DNA from: Methylorubrum rhodinum
GTDB taxonomy: Bacteria; Pseudomonadota; Alphaproteobacteria; Rhizobiales; Beijerinckiaceae
Reading direction: 5' to 3'
DNA: 64,000 bases
NCBI RefSeq assembly: GCF_014199935.1
Contig: NZ_JACHOP010000002.1
Location: 310,001 to 374,000 of the forward strand
The translations under genes were made by a program, and so were the position numbers. Under the pieces are notes generated by a model. That model ran no database searches and had not been told where the DNA came from. It saw only the letters and a list, made by a program, of their open reading frames with translations. Positions 56,719 to 64,000 of the stretch are shown here, piece by piece; positions within the stretch are counted from its first letter, which is position 1, and every line of letters starts with the position of its first letter.

Positions 56719-56753
56719 AGAATCGTCCTGGATCCGAGATCCAAGACGATTCT
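56719..56753. terminator. 16-bp hairpin between convergent genes
   Basis: AGAATCGTCCTGGATC (56719-56734) pairs with GATCCAAGACGATTCT (56738-56753) with one mismatch around CGA. It sits between the convergent DUF2778 and DUF3606 genes and probably ends both transcripts, although the T tract is short. Confidence 0.55.
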
Positions 56754-56772
56754 CGAGTTTCGGTTCGACGGC

Positions 56773-56994
56773 TCAGACGATGCCGCTGGCCTCGTAGGGC
56801 CAGGGCTTGCCGAGATGGGCGGCCACCTGCGCCGGGTCGGGGCCGACCGCCTCGACCGCCGCTTGGACCTGCTCGACCGGAACCTCGAGGCGGCGCGCCC
56901 AGTAGGCGCGGTCGCGCGGCTGCTTCAGCACCACCGTCGCGGGGTCGCCGCTCGGATCGCCATCGACGCCGCTCTGCTCGCCCGCCATTTCCAT
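56773..56994 (-). CDS. DUF3606 small protein
   Basis: This 73-residue protein ends with the DUF3606 pattern RAYWARRLEVPVEQVQAAVE, then PAQVAAHLGK. Members are small cytoplasmic proteins of unknown function, common in rhizobia. Start candidates are ATG 56994 and ATG 56988. It lies 53 bp downstream of the acyltransferase gene on the same strand and may be co-transcribed. Confidence 0.75.
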   Translation of the reverse strand: MEMAGEQSGVDGDPSGDPATVVLKQPRDRAYWARRLEVPVEQVQAAVEAVGPDPAQVAAHLGKPWPYEASGIV

Positions 56995-57047
56995 CCCGCC
57001 GCTCGCTGATCGCCCGGAGGATCCGGGCGCATTCGGGAGGGAAACCG

Positions 57048-58184
57048 TCAGGGGGCGGGGGCCGGTTCCGGACGGGCGAGGCCGGGGACAGCCCGGCGCG
57101 GGGCGGCCGGCGCGGGGGCGATGTGGAAGGCGGCCGGGCGCCGGAACAGCACGTCCAACCGGGTGCCGCGCACCAGCCGCTCGAAGGCCAGCGGCACGGT
57201 GACGGCGACGACCGTCACGATCAGGCTGGCGAGCCCGATATCGATCGCGACGCCCGACTTGGCGATCAGCGTGCGGGTGAACGCCATCGGCAGGAAGAAG
57301 CCGAGATAGATCACGATGGAGCGCTGGCCGCAGGCGCGGAGCGCCGCCGTCACCGGCCCGCCCGCGCGGGTCATCAGGCTGGCGAAGGCCACGATGGCGA
57401 GCGCCCCGACGGTGCCGAGCGCAAGGCTCACGCCGGGCAGGCCGGCGAGGGAGGGGTGCTCCGGGAACCCGGTCGGCGTGAAGACCAGCACGGCCTCCAC
57501 CACGGCCCAGACGGCGAGGCCGACGAGGGCGAGGCCGATGCGCGCCCGCACCCGGTCGGCGAACCGAAAGATCCACTCGGCGAAGAGGTAGCCGCCGAAG
57601 AAGTAGACGTAGCGGCCGCAGAATTCCTCGATCAGGAGCGGCCAGCCGGCGGTCGGCAGCATCTGCAGCAGGGCGGCCACGGCGAGCACGACGAGCGGCG
57701 GCACCCGGCGGTGCAGGAGTTTCGTCACCACCGAGAACACGGCGAGCAGGTAGACGAACCACAGCGTCGAGTACGGCACCACCAGGGCCTCGGCCAGATG
57801 CAGACCGAAGGCGGCGAGCTTGCCCCCGGTCCCGACCGCGTCGGCGGTGATGAGGCCGGCCTTGAACACCGACTGGATCAGCACCCACAGGCCGTAGAAA
57901 TAGGCGAAGTGGACCACGCGCCGGTCGGCGAACAGGCGCCAGTCGCGGTCGATGACGCGGCCGAGGAACAGGCCCGAGAGCAGAAAGAAATCGGGGATGC
58001 GGAACGGCTTGGCGAAGGCCACGACCGTGTGCAGGAAGCCCTCGCCGCCCATCGCCTCGCCGGTGCCGAGGGTGGAGTGCATCATCACCACGAGGAGGAT
58101 GCACAGGCCCTTGGCGACATCGACCCAGGCGAGCCGGGCTGCCTCTTCGGGATGCGGGTGGAGGGGGTGCGTGGTGCCGGCCAT
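57048..58184 (-). CDS. acyltransferase-3 family membrane protein
   Basis: This 378-residue protein has about ten membrane helices and the acyltransferase-3 N-terminus (WVDVAKGLCILLVVMMHST, with the catalytic-type His), then PFRIPDFFLLSGLFLG. Members acylate sugars of exopolysaccharide, lipopolysaccharide or Nod factors. A Pro/Ala-rich tail follows the last helix. No sugar-biosynthesis genes are adjacent, so the acceptor is unknown. Confidence 0.88.
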   Translation of the reverse strand: MAGTTHPLHPHPEEAARLAWVDVAKGLCILLVVMMHSTLGTGEAMGGEGFLHTVVAFAKPFRIPDFFLLSGLFLGRVIDRDWRLFADRRVVHFAYFYGLWVLIQSVFKAGLITADAVGTGGKLAAFGLHLAEALVVPYSTLWFVYLLAVFSVVTKLLHRRVPPLVVLAVAALLQMLPTAGWPLLIEEFCGRYVYFFGGYLFAEWIFRFADRVRARIGLALVGLAVWAVVEAVLVFTPTGFPEHPSLAGLPGVSLALGTVGALAIVAFASLMTRAGGPVTAALRACGQRSIVIYLGFFLPMAFTRTLIAKSGVAIDIGLASLIVTVVAVTVPLAFERLVRGTRLDVLFRRPAAFHIAPAPAAPRRAVPGLARPEPAPAP

Positions 58185-58299
58185 GGGAATCAGGGCCTCC
58201 TGATCGGGCGATGAACCCCGACCCTGGCCGCCCCGCGGTTAACCCGGCCTCGACGACCGGGGGAAACCTTTTGAACCGGTTAACGACCGGGTAATCGCC

Positions 58300-58674
58300 T
58301 CATCGACGCGCCCGGCCCTCGCCGCGGCGCGTGCGGGTCTGCCGCGTCGGCGCATGGAAGTCGTCAGGCTTGGTCGCCACCCATTCGAGGAAGCGGGCGA
58401 TCTCGGGATCGACCCGGAGAGCCTCCACTTCCGCCAGCCGCCGGGCGATCTCGGCCTCGCTGTAGCGGGCATGGATCGCCGAGTGGCAGATTTGGTGCAG
58501 CCGTACGGTCGCACCGCGGGCGCCGCCCTTCAGCTTCGGCGTGAGATGGTGAAGGCTCTGGCGGGCGTGACGCGGGATCGGGCGCTCGCAGAGCGGGCAG
58601 ACCGGCAGAGCCTCGGGCTTCGGCCCGTGCGTGTCGGGATCGTCGTCGCGCCAGCGCCGGACCCGTCGTCCCAC
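58300..58674 (-). CDS. HNH endonuclease-like protein
   Basis: This protein of about 124 residues starts at GTG 58674 (or TTG 58677), preceded by GGAAGGAAG. It carries a CPLC zinc knuckle, then HHLTPKLKGG and LHQICHSAIHARYS, which make up a compact HNH/McrA-like fold with the His-His pair. Such stand-alone HNH proteins are often of unknown role rather than restriction enzymes. The frame is open upstream to 58773, but the extension lacks family similarity. Confidence 0.75.
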   Translation of the reverse strand: MGRRVRRWRDDDPDTHGPKPEALPVCPLCERPIPRHARQSLHHLTPKLKGGARGATVRLHQICHSAIHARYSEAEIARRLAEVEALRVDPEIARFLEWVATKPDDFHAPTRQTRTRRGEGRARR

Positions 58675-58813
58675 CAAGTGTCCGCTTCCTTCCGCTGCGT
58701 GGAGGATAGCGAGGGGACGGTCCGTTGTCGCCCGAGGCGGAGCCGGGACGTTCGCGTCACGGGGCCGCGGCAATCTCTTCGACGGGGCCGAGGCTCGCGC
58801 GATGTTCCGGGGA

Positions 58814-59152
58814 TCAAGGGCCCCGCAGGGAGCGGAGGAAGCGGGGGATGAAGCGGCTGCGCCCGCGCATCGCCTCGGCCTCGTCGAGCCCGCCGTCGGG
58901 CGCGCCGCCCGCGGGAGGCGTCGGCGCGTCGGGAAGCGGGGGCCGGGCGTGGAGCCGGCTCAGCACGTCGGTCACGAGGTCGGGGATCGGGTGCCGGCAA
59001 TCCTCCAGCAGATCGACGGCCTCGCCGAGCGCCGTGACCTTCGTGGCCGAGGGCGCGCCGATCATGCTCTCCAGCAGGATCTGGTCGGCCAGTTCGCCGG
59101 CCAGCCGGGACACTTCGGCGAGCCGGTCCGGGGAGGGGCTCGGTTCGGCCAT
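58814..59152 (-). CDS. hypothetical protein
   Basis: This protein of about 112 residues starts at ATG 59152 (MAEPSPSPDRLAEVSRLAG). It is mostly helical (ELADQILLESMIGAP and ALGEAVDLLEDCRHPIPDLV), with a Pro-rich segment and a basic C-terminus (RSRFIPRFLRSLRGP). I recognise no family. Codon pattern and length support a real gene. It lies near flbT on the same strand, 340 bp downstream. Confidence 0.5.
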   Translation of the reverse strand: MAEPSPSPDRLAEVSRLAGELADQILLESMIGAPSATKVTALGEAVDLLEDCRHPIPDLVTDVLSRLHARPPLPDAPTPPAGGAPDGGLDEAEAMRGRSRFIPRFLRSLRGP

Positions 59153-59491
59153 CGGGTTCGCGCCTCGACGCGGCTCTTCGGGTGCAGGGGCCTGCGAAGA
59201 GCCGTCAACATAGGTTACGGGCGGGCGGACCGGAGTCCGTCGACGGCCGAAATCTATATTGAGGCCGCTCTCTCGACAACTGATCGCCGCGGAACGCGTC
59301 GCATCGACCCACAGGAGTCTCGCGAACACGCTAAAGATCCGGCGAAGTCCCGCGATATCCCGCGCGCCGCGCGAGGACTGGTGGGAGGGCATCACCCTAT
59401 GCCTGTCCCGCCAGATCGCCGATTCGAAGGCGCCCTCGTCGGGGAGCCGGATCGTCCCTCCGCACAGGATGCCGCCGCGCGGGTCGGTGCC
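59153..59491. other. 339-bp intergenic region
   Basis: No gene is supported; I looked for flaF, the usual partner of flbT, and did not find it. A hairpin CGGCTCTTCG/CGAAGAGCCG (59171-59204) with a nested GCAGG/CCTGC stem sits just upstream of the hypothetical gene. The stretch 59205-59290 has lower GC than its flanks and may hold that gene's promoter. Confidence 0.4.
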
Positions 59492-59935
59492 CTATTCCTC
59501 CCGGGCCTTCTCCGGCATCTCCTCCTGCGTCCGCGGTCCATCCTGCGCGGTCTCCAGATGAGCCTGCAGGCTCCGCTCGTAGGCGACGAGGTCGCGGCCG
59601 CGCTTGACCGCCCGGTGATACTGTCGGGCGGAGAGCTCGTCCTGGATCGCCAGGATGTAGGGGGCCATGCTCGGCGCCGCCTCCATGAGCTGGTTGGCCT
59701 GCCGCACGAACAGGTCGTCGGCCTCCGCCGGGTTGTCGGCGAGGTAGATCAGCTGGAGCGTCACGCACAGGCGCTTGGCCGCGGTGTCGGCGTCGCCCTC
59801 GAAGATGATCTCGCTCTCGCGCAGGAACTTGCACTGGTTCTCGATCATGAACACCGACCGCCGGTCGCCGTTGCGGATCAGCGCGCCGTTGATGATCAAC
59901 CGTTCGTTGGGCTTCAGCTCGATGCGCAGCGGCAT
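59492..59935 (-). CDS. flbT: flagellin mRNA regulator FlbT
   Basis: This 147-residue protein begins MPLRIELKPNERLIINGALI and continues NGDRRSVFMIENQCKFLRES, the FlbT signature. In Caulobacter, FlbT binds the leader of flagellin mRNA and destabilises it until the hook is complete. Here it is divergent from the first flagellin gene, with 203 bp between them, which suits control of both flagellin transcripts. The partner FlaF is not encoded next to it. Confidence 0.93.
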   Translation of the reverse strand: MPLRIELKPNERLIINGALIRNGDRRSVFMIENQCKFLRESEIIFEGDADTAAKRLCVTLQLIYLADNPAEADDLFVRQANQLMEAAPSMAPYILAIQDELSARQYHRAVKRGRDLVAYERSLQAHLETAQDGPRTQEEMPEKAREE

Positions 59936-60138
59936 GGTTACGGATTCCTTGTCGGGCCGATCGACGAGATCAGCTTGAGGGTTTCGTTAACTATGGTGCC
60001 GAGAGTTTCGGTTCGACTTGGCCGGAACGGGCGAATACGGGCGAAATCATCGATCGGATTAAGACCTCGGCAAGGCGCGGGGTGAATGGTTCGGGAGCCG
60101 CCAAAACGACGGCTCACAGACCCAATAGGATCGCCCCC

Positions 60139-61314
60139 ATGTCCTCCGGCATCACCCTTTCGGCCTCCACCCGCCAGAACCTGCTCTCGCTGCAGGACAC
60201 CGCCTCCCTCACCTCGACGACGCAGAATCGCCTCGCCACCGGCCTGAAGGTTTCGTCGGCGCTGGACAGCCCGGTCAACTTCTTCACCGCCCAGTCCCTG
60301 TCCAACCGCTCGGCCGACCTCGGCGGCCTGCTCGATTCTATCTCGAACGGCGTCCAGGCGATCCAGGCGGCCAACCAGGGCATCACCTCGATCTCGAAGC
60401 TGATCGACTCGGCCAAGTCCACCGCCAATCAGGCCCTGTCGACCCAGATCACCACCACCGGCACCGCCTCGACCGCCTTCGACGGCACTGCGGGTGGCGA
60501 CGTCAACTTCTACATCAACGGCACCTCCAAGACCGCGACGATCGCCGCCAACGCGACCATCGACGATGCCATCTCCGCCCTCAACACGTCGGCCGGCAGC
60601 AAGATCTTCTCGAAGGACAAGACCGGCGAGAAGATCGTCCTGAACGCCAGCTCGGACGTCGAGTTCGAGGACACCGCGAGCCAGACGCTGCTCGGCTTCA
60701 CCGCCGGCTCCGGCACGGCCCCCGACTACGGCACCAGCAACACGACGGTCGCCCAGGCCACCGAACTGACCGTGTCCGGCGTCGACAGCCGCAAGAAGCT
60801 CGCCGAGCAGTACAACAGCCTGCTGACGCAGATCACGCAGCTGGCCAAGGACGCGAGCTTCAACGGCGTCAACCTGATCTCGAACGGCGACGACACCAAC
60901 AAGCTGCACATCGCCTTCAACGAGAAGGACACCGCCAACCTCGACATCCAGGGCCAGGACCTGACCTCGGACGGCCTCAAGCTCGAGTCGATCACCGCCG
61001 GCACCGCGGGCACCGGCAACTTCCTGCTCGACACGGACATCTCCTCGACGCTGACCAAACTCGGCAGCGCCACGGACACCCTGCGGGCGGCGAGCTCGAC
61101 CTTCGGCTCGAACCTCTCGGTGGTGCAGAACCGCCAGACCTTCTCGAAGAACCTGATCAACGTGCTCGACACGGGTGCGGCCAACCTGACGAACGCCGAC
61201 CTCAACGTCGAGGCGGCCAACTCCCAGGCGCTGTCGACCCGCCAGTCGCTCGGCATCTCGGCGCTGTCGCTGGCCAACCAGGCCCAGCAGAGCGTTCTCC
61301 AGCTGCTCCGCTGA
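60139..61314 (+). CDS. flagellin, copy 1
   Basis: This 391-residue flagellin has the N-terminal D0/D1 helix (TLSASTRQNLLSLQDTASLT, then RLATGLKVSSALDSPVNFFT) and the C-terminal D0 helix (LSTRQSLGISALSLANQAQQ). The middle part contains a flagellin hook-IN-type domain (GTSKTATIAANATIDDAISA). ATG 60139 gives the proper N-terminus. It is followed by its own terminator and then by a paralogue 208 bp on. Confidence 0.95.
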   Translation: MSSGITLSASTRQNLLSLQDTASLTSTTQNRLATGLKVSSALDSPVNFFTAQSLSNRSADLGGLLDSISNGVQAIQAANQGITSISKLIDSAKSTANQALSTQITTTGTASTAFDGTAGGDVNFYINGTSKTATIAANATIDDAISALNTSAGSKIFSKDKTGEKIVLNASSDVEFEDTASQTLLGFTAGSGTAPDYGTSNTTVAQATELTVSGVDSRKKLAEQYNSLLTQITQLAKDASFNGVNLISNGDDTNKLHIAFNEKDTANLDIQGQDLTSDGLKLESITAGTAGTGNFLLDTDISSTLTKLGSATDTLRAASSTFGSNLSVVQNRQTFSKNLINVLDTGAANLTNADLNVEAANSQALSTRQSLGISALSLANQAQQSVLQLLR

Positions 61315-61373
61315 TCCCGCAAAGCTCTCCCGCGCCTCAGGCGCGGGAGACGACACGATCTCGACGGACCGCG

Positions 61374-61403
61374 AAACGGCCGGAGCCCCGCTCCGGCCGT
61401 TTT
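61374..61403 (+). terminator. terminator after flagellin copy 1
   Basis: AAACGGCCGGAGC (61374-61386) pairs with GCTCCGGCCGTTT (61390-61402) and runs into TTTTCG; flanking A and T tracts allow use in both directions. A second perfect hairpin, TCTCCCGCGCC/GGCGCGGGAGA (61326-61350), stands before it. Confidence 0.85.
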
Positions 61404-61521
61404 CGTGCGTTCCGGCGAAGAACTTCGTTAGGGAAAACGCGACGTTAACCTGCCGGAAACCCGTTCGTGGTGAATTAACCTTAATGCCGGTTAGGCATGC
61501 GCCTCCAACGGGTAGCCCCTC

Positions 61522-62712
61522 ATGTCCTCCAGCGTCACGCTTTCCGCCGCGACCCGCCAGAACCTGCTCTCGCTGCAGGACACCGCCGCCCTCACCTCGA
61601 CGACGCAGAACCGCCTCGCCACCGGCCTGAAGGTTTCGTCGGCGCTGGACAGCCCGGTCAACTTCTTCACCGCCCAGGCGCTGCAGGGCCGCTCGGGCGA
61701 CCTCAACGCCCTGCTCGATTCGATCTCGAACGGCGTCCAGACGATCCAGGCGGCCAACCAGGGCATCACCTCGATCCAGAAGCTGATCGACACGGCCAAG
61801 TCCGCGGCGAACCAGGGGCTCTCGACGCAGCTGACCACCACCGGCACCGCCTCGACCGCGTTCGACGGCACCGCGGGCGGCACGGTCGCCTTCTTCGTCA
61901 ACGGCACGTCCAAATCCGCGACGATCACCGCCGGCGCGACCATCGACGAGGCCATCACCGCCCTCAACACGTCGGCCGGCGCGACGATGTTCTCGAAGGA
62001 CACGAGCGGCAAGAAGATCGTCCTGAACGCCAGCGCCGACGTCGAGTTCAGCACGGCCAACGACCAGACCCTGCTGGGATTCGCCGCCGGTTCCACCACG
62101 AACACCGACACCTACGGCACGGGCAACGACACGATCAGCCCGAGCCCCGACCTCACGGTGGCCGGCGTCGAGGGCCGCAAGAAGCTCGCCGAGCAGTTCA
62201 ACAGCCTGCTGATCCAGATCACGCAACTCGCCAAGGACGCGAGCTTCAACGGCATCAACCTGATCTCGAACGGCGACCCGTCGAACAAGCTCCACATCGC
62301 CTTCAACGAGAAGGACACCGCCAATCTCGACATCCAGGGTCAGGACCTGACCTCCGACGGCCTCGACCTCGCGGCGATCGGCCCGAATTCCGGCGCGACG
62401 CCCAACGGCCAGGGCAACTTCCTGCTCGACGTCGACATCAAGGCGACGATCTCCAGCCTCGGCACCGCCTCCGACACGCTGCGGGCGGCGAGCTCGACCT
62501 TCGGCTCGAACCTCTCGGTGGTGCAGAACCGGCAGGACTTCACCAAGCGCCTCGTCAACATCCTCGACACGGGCGCGGCCAACCTGACCAACGCCGACCT
62601 CAACGAGGAGGCGGCCAACTCCCAGGCGCTGTCGACCCGCCAGTCACTCGGCATCTCGGCGCTGTCGCTGGCCAACCAAGCGCAGCAGGGCATCCTCCAG
62701 CTCCTGCGCTGA
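61522..62712 (+). CDS. flagellin, copy 2
   Basis: This 396-residue flagellin is nearly identical to copy 1 at both ends but diverges in the centre (for example GGTVAFFVNGTSKSATITAG and NTDTYGTGNDTISPSPD). The two genes are a tandem duplication with separate control regions; AT-rich DNA (61440-61500, with GTTAACC and GAATTAACCTTAATG) lies upstream. The filament may contain both proteins. Confidence 0.95.
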   Translation: MSSSVTLSAATRQNLLSLQDTAALTSTTQNRLATGLKVSSALDSPVNFFTAQALQGRSGDLNALLDSISNGVQTIQAANQGITSIQKLIDTAKSAANQGLSTQLTTTGTASTAFDGTAGGTVAFFVNGTSKSATITAGATIDEAITALNTSAGATMFSKDTSGKKIVLNASADVEFSTANDQTLLGFAAGSTTNTDTYGTGNDTISPSPDLTVAGVEGRKKLAEQFNSLLIQITQLAKDASFNGINLISNGDPSNKLHIAFNEKDTANLDIQGQDLTSDGLDLAAIGPNSGATPNGQGNFLLDVDIKATISSLGTASDTLRAASSTFGSNLSVVQNRQDFTKRLVNILDTGAANLTNADLNEEAANSQALSTRQSLGISALSLANQAQQGILQLLR

Positions 62713-62746
62713 CGCGATCGCGCCCGCCCTCCCCAGCGGCGGCGCG

Positions 62747-64000
62747 ATGGTCTATGGCCCCGGCGGCGGCGCGCCCGCTCCCGATGCCTCCTTCGTCGAC
62801 GTCACCTTGAGAAATTTCGGCAAGCGCATCCTGCGCTGGCTCCTCCTCGGCCATCGCTGGCTCGGGATCGTCTTCGCCCTCGCCTTCGCCGTCTGGTTCC
62901 TGTCCGGCGCGGTGATGATGTATGTCGGCTTCCCGCGGCTGACCGAATCCGAGCGCCGCGCCGCTCTGGCGCCGCTGGCGCTGCCGGGCGGCATGATCGG
63001 CCCCGATGCGGCGCTCGCCGCCGCGAAGGTTCTGGGACCGTCCGGCCGCATCGATCTCGGCATGCTGGGTGACATACCGGTCTACCGGGTCGGCGCCCTC
63101 GACGGCGCCCGCACCACGGTCTCGGCCCTCGACGGTCGGGTGATCGAGTCGGTCGATCCCGCTCTCCTCCTCGCGATCGCGAAAAACCATCCCGCCGCCC
63201 GCGCCGTCGAGGATCTCGGCCCCGTCGTCCGCGACCAGTGGAGCGTGCCGCAGCGCTTCGACCCGCTGCGCCCGCTCCGCCTCGTGGCGCTCGGCGATGC
63301 GGCCGGCACCCGCCTCTATCTGTCCGAGCGCACCGGCGAGGTCGTCCTCGACACCACGGCCTCCGAGCGGTTCTGGAACTGGCTCGGCGCGGTGCCGCAC
63401 TGGATCTACCTGACGCCGCTGCGGGCCGAGCCGGCTCTGTGGCGGGACGTGGTGCTGTGGGTCTCGGGCATCGCCATCGCGGTGGCGGTGAGCGGCTACG
63501 TTCTGGGCCTGTCACGGCTGCGCCTGCGGCCCCGCTACGCCACGGGGCGCGCGACGCCCTATCGCGGGTTCGCGGCGTGGCACCATCTCGGCGGCCTGAT
63601 CGGCGGCACGGCTTTGCTCACCTTCATCGTCAGCGGCTGGCTCTCGATGAACCCGAACCGCTTCTTTTCCCCGACCATGCCCGACGCCGCCGCCCTGGCG
63701 CGCTACGCCGGAGCCGAGACGGCGCCGTTCCGCTTCGATCCGACGGACGCCGCGCGCATCTGCCCGGACCTGAAGGAGGTTCGCTTCACGCAAGTTGGCG
63801 GCGTGCCGGTGGCCCGCGCATTGTGCGGGCAGGCTCCGCCGCGCCGCTGCTGCGGCGGCACCGCCCCGGACCCGGACGCCCTGGCCCGTGCGCTGGCCGG
63901 CCTGATGCCGGGGGAGGGGGCCCCGCGCATGGAGCGGATCGAGGCCGAGGATTCCTACTGGTACGGCGACCGGGAGGCACGCCCGCTCCCGGTCCTGCGC
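62747..64000 (+). CDS. PepSY-domain membrane protein (cut by window edge)
   Basis: The frame stays open from ATG 62747 to the last base, giving at least 418 residues. Membrane segments include WLGIVFALAFAVWFLSGAVM, VVLWVSGIAIAVAVSGYVLG and HHLGGLIGGTALLTFIVSGW, in the pattern of PepSY-associated membrane helices, with PepSY-like periplasmic segments (TTVSALDGRVIESVD; RLYLSERTGEVVLD). Related proteins are found in iron uptake and reduction systems. A TTG at 62807 is an alternative start. A Cys-Cys pair (RRCCGG) near the end is unusual and lies in a low-similarity stretch. Confidence 0.75.
   Translation, partial: MVYGPGGGAPAPDASFVDVTLRNFGKRILRWLLLGHRWLGIVFALAFAVWFLSGAVMMYVGFPRLTESERRAALAPLALPGGMIGPDAALAAAKVLGPSGRIDLGMLGDIPVYRVGALDGARTTVSALDGRVIESVDPALLLAIAKNHPAARAVEDLGPVVRDQWSVPQRFDPLRPLRLVALGDAAGTRLYLSERTGEVVLDTTASERFWNWLGAVPHWIYLTPLRAEPALWRDVVLWVSGIAIAVAVSGYVLGLSRLRLRPRYATGRATPYRGFAAWHHLGGLIGGTALLTFIVSGWLSMNPNRFFSPTMPDAAALARYAGAETAPFRFDPTDAARICPDLKEVRFTQVGGVPVARALCGQAPPRRCCGGTAPDPDALARALAGLMPGEGAPRMERIEAEDSYWYGDREARPLPVLR

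Noticed and set aside
58300..58674. HNH protein as part of a restriction or homing system
   Set aside because: No methyltransferase, intron, intein or phage genes are adjacent; it is a stand-alone small HNH protein.
59153..59491. A flaF gene downstream of flbT
   Set aside because: No frame in this stretch has FlaF-like residues, and all frames are short and interrupted.
63790..63860. Frameshift in the PepSY gene near RRCCGG
   Set aside because: The frame stays open to the window end with family-like sequence on both sides, so a sequencing error or frameshift is not needed.

Overview
The window looks like a chromosomal segment of an alphaproteobacterium, most likely Methylobacterium or a close relative (Methylobacteriaceae, Hyphomicrobiales). 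The reasons are very high GC, a FlbT regulator beside flagellin genes, a NepR-like anti-sigma protein, a candidate suhB/MmgR-type small RNA, several rhizobial-type palindromic repeats, and many large RTX proteins. Genus assignment is inference. No rRNA, tRNA, CRISPR array, prophage or insertion sequence was seen.

Layout. 1-11 kb: the tail of an RTX protein, an ECF sigma/anti-sigma pair, a lipase-like hydrolase, a secreted M10 metallopeptidase, two CYTH proteins (one fused to CHAD), rpe with a CbbY-type phosphatase, and an OpgC acyltransferase followed by an SGNH hydrolase. 10.9-14 kb: a candidate small RNA with promoter and terminator, a NepR-like protein, and a flippase-acyltransferase pair. 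14.2-21 kb: a membrane-anchored sigma region 1.1-like protein directly behind a divergent Mfd helicase, a DUF938 methyltransferase, an MFS exporter and a PsiE protein. 21.2-23.9 kb: an operon of an NrtR-like Nudix regulator, an SPFH protein and a NAD-kinase-like protein, headed by a nested palindromic operator. 24-30 kb: a 2038-residue RTX giant made of nine ~120-residue modules and an RTX array with an exact 465-bp higher-order repeat.

30.4-47.8 kb holds a type II secretion system split over several units: gspH-I-J-K (-), gspD (+), gspL-M-C/N (-), gspE-F (+), gspO (-) and gspG (+). Embedded in it are a likely client, a galactose-oxidase-type copper radical oxidase with two ricin-B lectin domains, and a small SCO-like thioredoxin-fold protein. 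The machinery, substrate and maturation factor may form one export island.

47.8-64 kb: a GNAT enzyme with a large Orn/Lys/Arg decarboxylase, rpmG with a hairpin leader, the YebC regulator, a lipase-like protein, a small repetitive secreted protein, a DUF2778 transpeptidase-like protein, DUF3606, an acyltransferase-3, an HNH nuclease, then flbT and two paralogous flagellin genes, ending inside a PepSY membrane protein.

Recurrent themes are secretion (three proteins with RTX-type C-termini plus the T2SS), surface and envelope modification, and transcription control (ECF/anti-sigma, NepR-like, sigma 1.1-like, Mfd-like, YebC, NrtR-like).
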